The notes beneath the pieces are model-generated. The model did not search any database. It was not told the origin of the DNA and was given only the letters and a program-made list of their open reading frames with translations. The position numbers and the translations under genes were made by a program. Positions 42,248 to 51,290 of a stretch of 52,522 nt of DNA are shown one piece after another. The stretch is from an uncultured Mycoplasmatota bacterium (GTDB lineage Bacteria > Bacillota_I > Bacilli_A > RF39 > UBA660), in the NCBI GenBank assembly GCA_947305065.1, contig CAMZCT010000009.1, positions 1-52,522 of the forward strand, written 5' to 3'. Every line of letters begins with the position of its first letter. Within the stretch, counting starts at the first letter, position 1.

Positions 42248-42276
42248 TTGACTTCATTTAAAAGTTATTATATATT
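42248..42276 (+). promoter_or_regulatory. Promoter of the 461-residue surface protein
   Basis: TTGACT (42248-42253), 17 bp, TATATT (42271-42276), 31 bp before the ATG at 42307. Confidence 0.75.
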
Positions 42277-42306
42277 TAATTTAATAAGGATGAGAGGTGA
42301 ATAAAA

Positions 42307-43692
42307 ATGAAGAAAAAGTACAAAAGAGCATTAACTATTATAGCATTATTATTTCTATTCACTTTAGGTATATCTACCGGTTATGGATTCTGGAAGTCAG
42401 TTAAAGAAGGTAATACTATAGATAAATCTAAAACATTAGATTGTTTTAAAGTGTATTATTCAAATGAGACTGAATCTATTACTTTAACCAATATAAAACC
42501 TATATTAAATGAAGATGGTAGAGAAACAACGCCTTATACAATTACTATTACTAATACTTGCCCAGATGAAAAAGAATTACAAATAAGATTAAGTGTATTA
42601 GAAGATAATACTGTAGATTTAACTAGTTTAACTTTACTAGTATCAGGTAATTTAGAAAGCGATATAATCCCATATAATAATCTAAAGAATACTAAGGCTT
42701 CTGGTTCTACTATAAAAATTAGTAAATCTCTAGGGTTAATAAAAGTAAAAGCAAATGAAACAGTTAGAACAAATATAAGATTATGGTTTGATGAGAAGAA
42801 AGTAAATACTTTAGGAAATGAAGCTATCTTCCATGGTCAATTTGAGATAATAGATAATAAAACATCTGCTAAACCAAATTTTGCAGAGACAATTCTTTTA
42901 AATACTGAAGCAATAGATGCAACTGCACTAAATTATGGAGAACTTGGTGTTAACCCTGGTCTTTATACGATAAATGTAAATAATGGTAATTACTATTTCT
43001 TCCGTGGAGCAAGTACCAATAACTATGTTAGATTTGCTGATAAGGTATGGAGAATAGTTGGTATTAATACTAATCAAAGTGTTAAACTAATACTAAATGA
43101 TAGTGCTGGAATGAGTCGATATTCTTCTTATAAAAATGCTATGGATTATACAGGATCTAAGTATATATATAATAACAATCTTGTTGATAATCAAAATAAT
43201 AAATATTTACTTGAATGGTATAAGAAAAATATTGAAGACAAAGGCTTTGACAAGATGATAGAAGAAAGTGATTTCTGTAATGATACACATAATACTACAG
43301 AAAACTATCATCGTTACTTTGCTGGTTACAGTCGTTTAGTAGCAGCTAAAACTCCAACAACTATTTGCAATCCGACTGAAGAAGATTTTGGTGGAATTAT
43401 AAAACAAAAAGTAGGATTAATAACAGCAGATGAAGTAGCAATGGCTGGAGGTTTAGATGGTAGTAACAATACTAGTTATTATCTATATCAACCATATGAT
43501 TTCTATACAATGACTCCAGCTGAATACTACGGTTATAATGCTTATGTATTCTATGTTAATGGGGCAGGAAGCCTTCTAAGAACTACTGTTACGGATAACA
43601 TGCACATAAGACCTGTAATAAACCTAAATTCATCATTAACAGTTAATGGACTAGGCACAGTTGAAAATCCATATGTTATTGAAAACAGCTAA
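42307..43692 (+). CDS. Secreted surface protein, second long paralogue
   Basis: 461 residues. A signal anchor (about 7-27, ALTIIALLFLFTLGISTGYGFW) is followed by a beta domain with TPYTITITNTCPDEKELQIRLS, comparable to TasA/camelysin-like fibre proteins. The C-terminal 250 residues (from NYYFFRGASTNNYVRFADKV) end in IRPVINLNSSLTVNGLGT and NPYVIENS, the same ending as in 32029-33999. Cys pairs (FCNDTHN, TICNPTE) may form a disulfide. The Shine-Dalgarno is AGAGGTGA. It lies just ahead of the sortase unit but has no sorting signal of its own; whether that sortase acts on it is doubtful. Confidence 0.75.
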   Translation: MKKKYKRALTIIALLFLFTLGISTGYGFWKSVKEGNTIDKSKTLDCFKVYYSNETESITLTNIKPILNEDGRETTPYTITITNTCPDEKELQIRLSVLEDNTVDLTSLTLLVSGNLESDIIPYNNLKNTKASGSTIKISKSLGLIKVKANETVRTNIRLWFDEKKVNTLGNEAIFHGQFEIIDNKTSAKPNFAETILLNTEAIDATALNYGELGVNPGLYTINVNNGNYYFFRGASTNNYVRFADKVWRIVGINTNQSVKLILNDSAGMSRYSSYKNAMDYTGSKYIYNNNLVDNQNNKYLLEWYKKNIEDKGFDKMIEESDFCNDTHNTTENYHRYFAGYSRLVAAKTPTTICNPTEEDFGGIIKQKVGLITADEVAMAGGLDGSNNTSYYLYQPYDFYTMTPAEYYGYNAYVFYVNGAGSLLRTTVTDNMHIRPVINLNSSLTVNGLGTVENPYVIENS

Positions 43693-43740
43693 AAAAGTGT
43701 CAAAAAAAGTGCCAATTAAATCTTAATAAAAAAAATACTG

Positions 43741-43769
43741 TTGCAAATTTTAAGCTTTAATAGTATAAT
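43741..43769 (+). promoter_or_regulatory. Promoter of the class D-like sortase operon
   Basis: TTGCAA (43741-43746), 17 bp, TATAAT (43764-43769), 26 bp before the ATG. Confidence 0.85.
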
Positions 43770-43795
43770 CAAAATGGATAAGGGAGGAAAAACAG

Positions 43796-44320
43796 ATGAG
43801 AAAAGTAATGTTCTTTCTAGTAGCTTTATTTGTAGGAGTGGTTAGCGTTAGCGCTATGACAGAGAGTGAACTAGAAGCAAAATTGACAAAAAGCTATACA
43901 ATTAACGGAGCAACATTCAAAGCTAGTGATTCACAAAAGGTTCTAATTAAAAGATATTTAGATCAATACGAAGTATCTAGTAGCGATGCAGATTACATCT
44001 CAAATAAGGTTGATGAAGCTAAAAACATTCTTCAAGCTAGTGGAAAAGGAAGCTTTTATGACTTGAGTAGAGCTGACAAAGATAAAATCATTGCTTTATG
44101 TGCAGATGTTTCAAGCAACACTTCAGTAAAAGTAACAATAAGTAAAGGAAAGTTAGTTGTTTATGTTCCTGGAACTAATGATGTGTTCTATTCAACACCT
44201 GTTAATCCAGTAAATGGTGATGTAGTACAAACTAATGACAACTTAACAGTTGCAATTGCTGGATTAATTTCAGTACTTGGTATAGCTATAGCAGTAAGAA
44301 AAATAAGAGCTAATGCCTAA
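43796..44320 (+). CDS. Small secreted protein with C-terminal membrane segment, candidate sortase substrate
   Basis: 174 residues. A signal peptide (1-20, ending SVSA) precedes a helical domain, and the C-terminus has a hydrophobic segment (NLTVAIAGLISVLGIAIAV) with a basic tail (RKIRANA). This is the layout of a wall-sorting signal, with VQTND just before the helix as a possible degenerate recognition motif; no LPxTG or NPxTG is present. The sortase gene overlaps its 3' end by 8 bp, which strengthens a substrate-enzyme pairing. It has a strong promoter and a Shine-Dalgarno of AGGGAGG, so it is likely abundant. Confidence 0.78.
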   Translation: MRKVMFFLVALFVGVVSVSAMTESELEAKLTKSYTINGATFKASDSQKVLIKRYLDQYEVSSSDADYISNKVDEAKNILQASGKGSFYDLSRADKDKIIALCADVSSNTSVKVTISKGKLVVYVPGTNDVFYSTPVNPVNGDVVQTNDNLTVAIAGLISVLGIAIAVRKIRANA

Positions 44321-44957
44321 GAAAACATTAGAAAAATCAAAAGTAATTGTTAAGCAATTAGCAATTGCTTTTTTCTTTACCGCTTTTTTCGTTTTTCTAA
44401 CTTTAACCATTACCAAAAATAAAGTAGATAAGGCGATAAGACTAGTTAATAGTTTTGCTGTTATTCAAAATTACAACGGTAATGGAAAAACAAAAAATAT
44501 TCAAATAAATACAATGACCAAGAGATTAGTGGAATATCCTAATTTTGGTGATATTTGGGCAAGAATTACCATTCCAACTGCCGAAATAGAAGCAAATGTT
44601 TATCATGGAGATACTCTAGATTTATTAAAGTTTGGTGTAGGACATCATGCAGGTACTTATTTCCCTGGTGAAGGTGGAACGATTATTATTGCTGGACATA
44701 ATAGTAGCCGTGATTTTGGACGCCTTCCAAAGACCCAAGTTGGGGATGAAATAATAATTAAAGCTGTATATGGAACTTATACTTACAAAATAGATAGCTA
44801 TGAAATAATTGAAGCTAAAGCATTAAATGAAAAATTAGAAATAAATGATTCTAAAGAAGTATTAATGATTTATACTTGTTATCCGGTTGATACACCTGGA
44901 TATAAAAGTAAGAGATATGTTATATATGCTAGTTTGGTAGGTGATTCTAATGAATAA
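44313..44957 (+). CDS. Class D-like sortase
   Basis: 214 residues. A signal anchor (about 14-32) is followed by the sortase barrel: IAGHNSS (catalytic His), LMIYTCYPVDTPG (catalytic Cys) and KSKRYVIYASLV (Arg). The TCYP followed by a short stretch to the Arg, and the small size, fit class D/E rather than class B. It starts 8 bp inside the putative substrate gene and its stop overlaps the start of the following membrane protein, making a tight three-gene unit. Recognition motif unknown. Confidence 0.9.
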   Translation: MPKKTLEKSKVIVKQLAIAFFFTAFFVFLTLTITKNKVDKAIRLVNSFAVIQNYNGNGKTKNIQINTMTKRLVEYPNFGDIWARITIPTAEIEANVYHGDTLDLLKFGVGHHAGTYFPGEGGTIIIAGHNSSRDFGRLPKTQVGDEIIIKAVYGTYTYKIDSYEIIEAKALNEKLEINDSKEVLMIYTCYPVDTPGYKSKRYVIYASLVGDSNE

Positions 44958-45756
44958 GAGAATCAAAATAATAGCTAGTTATGTATTATTATTTATTGAA
45001 TCAGTCTTATTATTTATTGTAACCAGCTTACTAATAGCAAAATTTACTGTTTTTGATGTTAATTACATAAAAAATAGTTTAGAAAAAAATAATTATTATA
45101 AAGAACTATATGATGAAATAATAACAGAAATGTCATATTATACTAACCAATCTGGTTTTGAAGATTCAATACTAGATAATACATTTACTCTAGGTGAAGT
45201 TAAATATGAAACCAATAAATTTATTGAAAATACTTATAAAGGTAAAAGCTTATCTATTGATACAACAAAGTTAAGGGAAAGACTAAGAACTAATATAGAT
45301 AACTTTATTAATGTCAGTAGTTTTAAAATTGTAGATGAAAAAGAAATAGATAAATTTATTGAAACTATGACAGAAGTATATCAAGATGAAATAGAACTAA
45401 TGGGTTATGCTAGTAAAGGAGCAAGATTTATTACAAAACTTAATAGTATGAGTAATAAACTAATCATCGTTTTAAGTGTAGCTATCATTCTTCTCGTTTT
45501 AGTAAATAGTAAGATACTAAAAAGAAAAGATTTCAGTGTTATTTTATATACAGCTGGATTTATCTTGATCTTTGTTAATTACTATATCAAAAACAATATT
45601 GATATAAATAACATATTTGTCTATAGTAACCTAGTTAGTAAGATTGCCAAGAACATAATTAATAATGTCTTAAATACATTTATAATAATTTCTGTAGTAT
45701 ATATAGTACTCGGAATAATAATTGGTTTATTCAAAAAAATAAAGAAATCTGAATAG
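44950..45756 (+). CDS. Membrane protein of the sortase unit
   Basis: 268 residues. About four hydrophobic helices: one at 8-30, then three at the C-terminus (about 172-190, 198-215 and 236-260); a 140-residue helical, acidic domain lies between, outside the membrane. No family recognised. Start ATG 44950 has GGTGAT just upstream within the sortase gene; the open frame from 44941 is not preferred. Coupled to the sortase, it may help present substrate or stabilise the enzyme. Confidence 0.72.
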   Translation: MNKRIKIIASYVLLFIESVLLFIVTSLLIAKFTVFDVNYIKNSLEKNNYYKELYDEIITEMSYYTNQSGFEDSILDNTFTLGEVKYETNKFIENTYKGKSLSIDTTKLRERLRTNIDNFINVSSFKIVDEKEIDKFIETMTEVYQDEIELMGYASKGARFITKLNSMSNKLIIVLSVAIILLVLVNSKILKRKDFSVILYTAGFILIFVNYYIKNNIDINNIFVYSNLVSKIAKNIINNVLNTFIIISVVYIVLGIIIGLFKKIKKSE

Positions 45757-45768
45757 ATTTCTTTTAAA
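45742..45768 (+). terminator. Terminator of the sortase operon
   Basis: AAGAAATCT (45742-45750) / AGATTTCTT (45755-45763), loop GAAT. The T-run is short. Confidence 0.65.
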
Positions 45769-45816
45769 TTGTATTTCTTTTTGCTATAATATACATGAAG
45801 AATGAAGGGATGTAAC

Positions 45817-46992
45817 ATGAATCAAGAAAAGGATATACAGACAGAAACTCCTGAACTTAATCCTAATCCTACACCTGGATCCGCACCTGTTGCTGATAAT
45901 AATGTTCCAGTAAATACTGAAGCACCAGTAGAAAATGCACCAGTAGATACACAGCTAGCACCAGTACCAGAAGTTGAACCAGCTCCTGTAGATAATCCTG
46001 CCCCAGCACCAGCAACTCCTGAAGCGGCTCCTGCACCTGTAGAGAGTCACCAACCTAAGATTCATGATGAAGTAATCTATAAGATTAAGGAAGAAAAAGG
46101 TGGAAATGTTTTTGGAGTAATATTCTTTTTTGCAATCATTTTTGTGGCAGTATTCTATCTACCTAAGATGAGTGATGAATTAAGCAAATACATTCCTGGC
46201 ATTAGTAGAATAAGCGGACCAACCAGCTCTGGTCAATCAGAAGAACCAGCTCCAGAAAAACCAGGAGATAAAGAGGAAAAGAAAGAAGAACTATTTGATT
46301 TAAATGGCTTTGTTTCTAATGCTGGAATAGACGACTTACAATTAGGGAACTTTGTTAAAGATAACAATAGTGGCGTTAACGAATTGAAATTTTATGTTCT
46401 AAACAACGGTGATGATGTATTTACCTTTAATGATAATACTAAATTCTTTATAGATTTATACGATGGAGAAAATTATATAAGTAGTGTTTTAGTATATTCA
46501 TTTAATAGTATCGGACCTAAAGAATCAATAGATTTTTCTTCTATAATTTCCAGTGATGCTTACAAGAGTGCTAATAAATTTAAAATAGTTAGAAAGAATA
46601 AATCAGATTATAAACCAGTTAATCTAGTAAAACAAGAAGGAGAATATAAGATACTTACTTGTACACTTAATAATAATACCGTAGAATATTTATTTATTAA
46701 TAACTATCTAGAAATAATAAATGATAACTATGAGGAAAAGATAGGCAATATATTTTATTATCAAGACTTAGAAAAATATCGTAATGCAGCAAGTACTTAC
46801 GAAGGAATACCAAGTATTGATTACAACGTAATTGAATCTAATGAAGGATTTAATGTTAAAACAAGAGTAGAATTAGAAAAAATTAATGATTCTACATTAA
46901 AGAAACTAGCTACATATAAATACTTCAGTTATCATAAAGATAGTAAAGTAGTATCATTTGAAATGACTTCACTAGGCTATAACTGTAGTTAG
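45817..46992 (+). CDS. Single-pass membrane protein with Pro/Ala-rich tail
   Basis: 391 residues. The first 90 residues are a Pro/Ala/Glu-rich low-complexity cytoplasmic tail (APVPEVEPAPVDNPAPAPAT), then a helix (VFGVIFFFAIIFVAVFYL, about 98-116), and an outside domain with a linker rich in Glu/Lys/Pro. Same layout as 35138-36802. The folded part is not recognised. An extended -10 TGCTATAAT (45783-45790) lies upstream. ATG 45817 is favoured, with AAGGGAT in front, over 45802, which has no ribosome site. Confidence 0.7.
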   Translation: MNQEKDIQTETPELNPNPTPGSAPVADNNVPVNTEAPVENAPVDTQLAPVPEVEPAPVDNPAPAPATPEAAPAPVESHQPKIHDEVIYKIKEEKGGNVFGVIFFFAIIFVAVFYLPKMSDELSKYIPGISRISGPTSSGQSEEPAPEKPGDKEEKKEELFDLNGFVSNAGIDDLQLGNFVKDNNSGVNELKFYVLNNGDDVFTFNDNTKFFIDLYDGENYISSVLVYSFNSIGPKESIDFSSIISSDAYKSANKFKIVRKNKSDYKPVNLVKQEGEYKILTCTLNNNTVEYLFINNYLEIINDNYEEKIGNIFYYQDLEKYRNAASTYEGIPSIDYNVIESNEGFNVKTRVELEKINDSTLKKLATYKYFSYHKDSKVVSFEMTSLGYNCS

Positions 46993-47003
46993 GAAGTGCT
47001 TCT

Positions 47004-47726
47004 ATGAATTATAATTTTTGTATAAACGATTTTGAAGGACCTTTGGACCTTCTTTTGCACTTAGTAAAAGAATCTAAGATGGATATTTATGAGATAAATA
47101 TCAGTCTTATAATAGAACAATACTTAGATTATATTCATTCATTAAAAGAAAAAAATATCGATGTTGCTTCTGAATATCTTGTTATGGCTTCAGAATTAGT
47201 TCATTTAAAAAGTAAATTATTAATTAATAAAGAAGAAGTGGAAGAAACTGAAGAAGAGTTCAATATTACTTCAGAAGAAGAACTACGTAATAGAATTATA
47301 GAATATGAAAAGTATAAAGAAATAACTAAAAGTTTATCTGAACTAGAAGAAAAAAGAAGTGAAGTTTATACAAAAATACCAGAGAATTTAAAAGATTTTG
47401 CTGATATAAAAAAATTACCTAAAGGTATATTTGATCTAGATGATTTATATGAAGCATATCTAGCATATTTAAAGAGAAAAAAACTAGAAAAACCTATAAA
47501 TACAAAAATATATCATAAAGAGATAAGTCTTGAAGAAAGAATTAATTATATAAGAGATGTACTTAAAGAAAAGAAGAAAGTAGAATTTTTTGATTTGTTT
47601 CCAACTTTTGACAAAGAAAACGTTGTTATAACTTTTCTATCAATCTTGGAAATGGCTAAAAAAGATGAAATATATATAAGTCAAACAGATAATTTTAGCC
47701 CAATATATATAGAGAAGAGAGCGTAA
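47004..47726 (+). CDS. scpA: Segregation and condensation protein A
   Basis: 240 residues. NDFEGPLDLLLHLVKESKMDI at the N-terminus and EYLVMASELVHLKSKLLI are diagnostic of the kleisin ScpA, which with ScpB and SMC forms the condensin complex that compacts and separates chromosomes. The C-terminal winged-helix (about 175-235, KVEFFDLFPTFDKENVVITFL) binds SMC. It directly precedes scpB (1-bp gap). Confidence 0.96.
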   Translation: MNYNFCINDFEGPLDLLLHLVKESKMDIYEINISLIIEQYLDYIHSLKEKNIDVASEYLVMASELVHLKSKLLINKEEVEETEEEFNITSEEELRNRIIEYEKYKEITKSLSELEEKRSEVYTKIPENLKDFADIKKLPKGIFDLDDLYEAYLAYLKRKKLEKPINTKIYHKEISLEERINYIRDVLKEKKKVEFFDLFPTFDKENVVITFLSILEMAKKDEIYISQTDNFSPIYIEKRA

Positions 47727-47727
47727 A

Positions 47728-48285
47728 ATGAATTTAATTGGAGTTTTGGAAGGAATATTATTTGTTGTCGGTGATGAAGGTGTTAATCTAAAACAAATAT
47801 GTGATATTTTAAAGGTAGATGACGCTGAAGCTAAAAGATTATTACTAGAATTAAAACAACAATACGAGAATGATAATCATGGCATTAGAATTAGTTATCT
47901 AGGAGATGCTTTTAAACTAACAACAAAAAAAGAACATAAAGAATATTATCAAAAGCTAATTGAGAATCCTGACAGCAATACGTTGTCTGGTCCTGCCTTA
48001 GAAATTCTGGCAATAGTTGCTTACAATCAACCAATTACCAGAGTAGAAATAGACGAAATGCGTGGAACTCAATCTTCTCATATGATTAGAAAATTAGTAG
48101 CTAAAGGATTATTAAAAACATGTGGTAAAAGCTCAATGCCAGGAAGACCAAACCTCTATGCTACAACTAGTGAATTTTTAGATTATTTTGGATTGTCTAC
48201 CATAAATGATCTACCTAAAATTGAAAGTACTAATGAAGAAGAGAAAGAAAAAGAATTGTTCTCATCAATATACAAAGAACTGTAA
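47728..48285 (+). CDS. scpB: Segregation and condensation protein B
   Basis: 185 residues, the usual length. ILFVVGDEGVNLKQICDIL opens the first winged helix, and ILAIVAYNQPITRVEIDEMRG is the signature of the second. ScpB forms dimers that bind the middle of ScpA. An acidic tail ends the protein. Position, 1 bp after scpA, is the conserved arrangement in Bacillota. Confidence 0.96.
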   Translation: MNLIGVLEGILFVVGDEGVNLKQICDILKVDDAEAKRLLLELKQQYENDNHGIRISYLGDAFKLTTKKEHKEYYQKLIENPDSNTLSGPALEILAIVAYNQPITRVEIDEMRGTQSSHMIRKLVAKGLLKTCGKSSMPGRPNLYATTSEFLDYFGLSTINDLPKIESTNEEEKEKELFSSIYKEL

Positions 48286-48300
48286 AATTCTTTGTTTTTT
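48272..48300 (+). terminator. Terminator of scpAB
   Basis: ACAAAGAA (48272-48279) / TTCTTTGT (48288-48295), loop of 8, T run; overlaps the scpB stop. Confidence 0.75.
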
Positions 48301-48320
48301 GTTACAAAAGATTGTATTAT
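48292..48320 (+). promoter_or_regulatory. Promoter of the second NPKTG protein
   Basis: TTGTTT (48292-48297), 17 bp, TATTAT (48315-48320), with the -35 inside the scpAB terminator. Confidence 0.65.
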
Positions 48321-48356
48321 TAACATAATAATGATTTAATTAAAATAGGTGATAGT

Positions 48357-49352
48357 ATGAAAAAAATAAGTAGTATTTTAACAATTTTAGCAATACTTAT
48401 ATTAGTGCCATTTACGGTAAAAGCTGAGGAACAAATTACAAAGGAATCTCTAAGCAACGCTTACAGAGAAATACTTGCTTGTATGAAGGATGGAAATCAT
48501 ACAGAACAAAAAATAACCACAGAAAGTGGAGAAATAACAACAACAGAGTGTAATGCCGAAATGGATTATAGCGGTATAAACATGAACGAATATATAACGG
48601 ATACGCAAATCATATTCATAGATGCTGCTGGTAAATCTTGGACTATGAATTACGAAATCAAAGAAAATGGCGATGTTCTATTCTCAACCACTTCAACTAT
48701 AGATTCGCAAACAACATGGGAGGATTATCAAGTTGAAGAATCTAAAGGAGCAAATTTATTTATCGGTTATCCAGTTGTAACCAAAGCCAAAGGAATTAAT
48801 CAGAATGATTCTTCTTATTATATAGGCGATAAGGTCCTTGCTATGGCATTATCTGCTTTGGGAGAAGCTCTAGGAGGAAATACAAACACAGCTCAATATG
48901 TAGTAGTCAGTGATGATGTTGACTATCAAGGAGAGGCAACAGCAATTAAAGAAAGTGAATTTCCTGACCACGCTATAGAATATGCTAAAGCTACAATGGG
49001 AACACAAGCGACTTCATTTGATGATAGTGATGATTTAGACACTTTTTCATTAACGACTACTCCAGATACTTCTGACGACAGTAAATATGTTGTAACTACT
49101 AGTTTACTGGTTAAAAGTTCAAAAGACTTAAGTGGTATTAATGGCCGTTTTGCTAACTACATAACTGATGAATCATCTAAAGAATCTGTAGATCCTATTA
49201 CTAACGATGATGCTGAAGAAGAAAAAGAAGAACAGCAAGTAATAGTTAACCCTAAAACAGGATACTTCTTTAGCATAATCCCATTAACACTGCTTGCTTT
49301 AATAATTACCTTGATGATGCTAAGAAGAAAAAATTACTTTAATAAAATATAA
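48357..49352 (+). CDS. Second NPKTG wall-anchored protein
   Basis: 331 residues. A signal peptide (1-23, ending VKA) and a C-terminal sorting signal, NPKTGYFF followed by a hydrophobic helix and RRKNYF, mark it as a sortase substrate. The body is Thr/Asp/Ser-rich with strands (TWTMNYEIK-type stretches) and a single pair of Cys (LACMKDG, TECNAE). No domain recognised. It shares the NPKTG motif with the protein at 9324-10844, so both probably use the class B sortase at 10891, although 37 kb apart. The Shine-Dalgarno is AGGTGAT. Confidence 0.85.
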   Translation: MKKISSILTILAILILVPFTVKAEEQITKESLSNAYREILACMKDGNHTEQKITTESGEITTTECNAEMDYSGINMNEYITDTQIIFIDAAGKSWTMNYEIKENGDVLFSTTSTIDSQTTWEDYQVEESKGANLFIGYPVVTKAKGINQNDSSYYIGDKVLAMALSALGEALGGNTNTAQYVVVSDDVDYQGEATAIKESEFPDHAIEYAKATMGTQATSFDDSDDLDTFSLTTTPDTSDDSKYVVTTSLLVKSSKDLSGINGRFANYITDESSKESVDPITNDDAEEEKEEQQVIVNPKTGYFFSIIPLTLLALIITLMMLRRKNYFNKI

Positions 49353-49383
49353 AAATGTTATAAATCTCTTTATAACATTTTTT
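49351..49383. terminator. Bidirectional terminator
   Basis: Perfect 14-bp stem AAAAATGTTATAAA (49351-49364) / TTTATAACATTTTT (49369-49382), loop TCTC, shared by the NPKTG gene and the converging oligopeptidase gene. Confidence 0.92.
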
Positions 49384-49396
49384 TAAACTATAAATA

Positions 49397-51145
49397 CTAT
49401 TCTTTATTAGTTAGAAAACTACTAAGTTTTTCAATATCTGATTCTAGTACTTTAAATCCATTTTTAATTATATCAGGATTTGTAAGATCAACATTAAGCA
49501 TTTTTAATAAATCTAATGAATACATACTACTTCCTGATGATAAAAATTCAATATATTGTTCATTCGTTATTGTTTTATCGTTTAGCAAAGAGTTTACTAC
49601 AACGCTTGCTATAATAAGTCCAGTTGCATATTTATATGGATAATAGCTCCATCTAAATAAATGGCCCAGTCTTGTCCACTCAACGCCGGCAACTTTATCA
49701 TAAACAATATCTTTACCGTAGTATTTTCTGATTAGTTTATAATACCTGCTCGATAATTTTGTAGAACTCATTTTTCCCGTCCGCATTATATCATATAATT
49801 CATTTTCAAATTCCGTATACATAGTTTGTTTAAACACAGAAGTAAAGTAGTTTTCTATTTCTTTACTTAAATAAAATATTTTTTCTTCATCCGTTTTGGC
49901 ATTATCATAAAGATATCTATTAAGTAATATCTCATTTACAATAGATGCTGTCTCTCCGACAAAGATAGTACTATCTTCGTATATGTAGGGGAGGTTTTTC
50001 TTTGATAAATAATAATTAACTATATGACCCAATTCATGTACCAAGTTTTTTAAATCTACATAGGCTCCCCTAAAATTCATAAATGAATAGGTGTGCCAAG
50101 AAAAAGTAATTGATTGATGTTTATCCTGATCTGGCTCAGCATCTATATGACCATTTAGTAATTCATCTACAACTTCTAGATAATCATTTCCTAAAGGCTT
50201 CAAAGCACTCTTGATTATTTCAACTGCGTCCTGAAAAGAGTATTTTTTCTTAAAACCATTATCTAACGGGACACCAAAATCATATAAATGTGGTTTTTTA
50301 ATCCCTAATAAGCTAGATTTAATACTTAAATACTTTTGAATTAAAAACAGATTATTATTTACGGCACTTATTAAAGAATCTATAATTTTTATATCTATGT
50401 TTTCTTCAAATAAAATCTTGTCTAACACAGATTTGTATTTCTCTAATTTGGCATTTTTGTTTCTATAATAAAATATTGTATTTATTACATCTGCAAATTT
50501 ATCCTTTAATAAATCAAATTGTTGGTTAACAGTTATATATACCTGTTTTCTCGTTTTTCTATCTCTTGCAGAAAGATACTTGGCGAAGTTGGAAGAGGTT
50601 ATTTTTACCATCTCGCCATCTATTTCAATTTCTCCATATTCTATATCCCTTAACATATTATTATATATAGCAAGCTGTGAATTGATTTCGTTATTATTAT
50701 TAACTATTTCCTGACTAACAGACTCTTCTTGAACATGTTCTTGTCTTCTAAATAAGTTGTCTAGATATAACTTGTATGTATTTAGTCCTAAGTTTTTTGT
50801 AATATAATAAAACACTTTCTCTTTTTCTAACCCTAAGATTAATCTATCAATAAAAGCAAGCTCCAATTCCACTTCATTACTAAAATCTTCTGCATCTTTC
50901 TTAAGTTTTATACATTCCTCTGAATGTATATTCTTATAATACATTAACGATCCGTAAATAAGAATATTATTGGTTAATTCTTTAATATCCCATTTTCTAT
51001 TCAACATTTCTAATAATGAAACCTCATCTATTGTAGTATCAGAATATTTTTTGATTTTAGTCAACAATTCCTTTACTTTATCAAATTCTCTATAAAAATC
51101 TTCATTACTTTCAAACAAACCGGTTAAATTCCATTTCAATTTCAT
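49397..51145 (-). CDS. M3-family oligoendopeptidase (PepF-like)
   Basis: 582 residues, close to PepF (about 600). The zinc motif is NLVHELGHIVNYY (HExxH) and the third ligand Glu is in TIFVGETASIVNEIL, as in M3 peptidases. N-terminal domain and helices match the two-domain barrel of PepF (KLKWNLTGLFESNEDFY). It hydrolyses 7-17-residue peptides in the cytoplasm, in peptide turnover. Start ATG 51145, 6 nt after AGAGGA; the open frame from 51163 lacks a site. It lies beside the tRNA-Leu fragment, on the chromosome side of the putative integration site. Confidence 0.93.
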   Translation of the reverse strand: MKLKWNLTGLFESNEDFYREFDKVKELLTKIKKYSDTTIDEVSLLEMLNRKWDIKELTNNILIYGSLMYYKNIHSEECIKLKKDAEDFSNEVELELAFIDRLILGLEKEKVFYYITKNLGLNTYKLYLDNLFRRQEHVQEESVSQEIVNNNNEINSQLAIYNNMLRDIEYGEIEIDGEMVKITSSNFAKYLSARDRKTRKQVYITVNQQFDLLKDKFADVINTIFYYRNKNAKLEKYKSVLDKILFEENIDIKIIDSLISAVNNNLFLIQKYLSIKSSLLGIKKPHLYDFGVPLDNGFKKKYSFQDAVEIIKSALKPLGNDYLEVVDELLNGHIDAEPDQDKHQSITFSWHTYSFMNFRGAYVDLKNLVHELGHIVNYYLSKKNLPYIYEDSTIFVGETASIVNEILLNRYLYDNAKTDEEKIFYLSKEIENYFTSVFKQTMYTEFENELYDIMRTGKMSSTKLSSRYYKLIRKYYGKDIVYDKVAGVEWTRLGHLFRWSYYPYKYATGLIIASVVVNSLLNDKTITNEQYIEFLSSGSSMYSLDLLKMLNVDLTNPDIIKNGFKVLESDIEKLSSFLTNKE

Positions 51146-51233
51146 TCCATATCCTCTCATCATTTCTATTATATGATACTACATAAATAAAAAACAATAA
51201 AAAAGAACTTATTACAAGCTCTTACAATTCATA

Positions 51234-51290
51234 TGATGCCTCGGGCCGGACTCGAACCGGCACGTTATTGCTAACACTGGATTTTGAGTT
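51234..51290 (-). other. tRNA-Leu 3' half, putative attachment site
   Basis: On the minus strand 57 nt read from the anticodon loop to the 3' end of a class II tRNA-Leu: ACTCAAAATCC (anticodon CAA), long variable arm GTTA-GCAA-TAAC, T-arm GCCGG-TTCGAGT-CCGGC, acceptor 3' strand CCGAGGC, discriminator A and TCA for CCA. The 5' half (acceptor 5' strand, D-arm) is absent; AT-rich DNA is found in its place. tRNA 3' halves left alone are typical of attR sites made when an element integrates into a tRNA gene. Confidence 0.8.
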
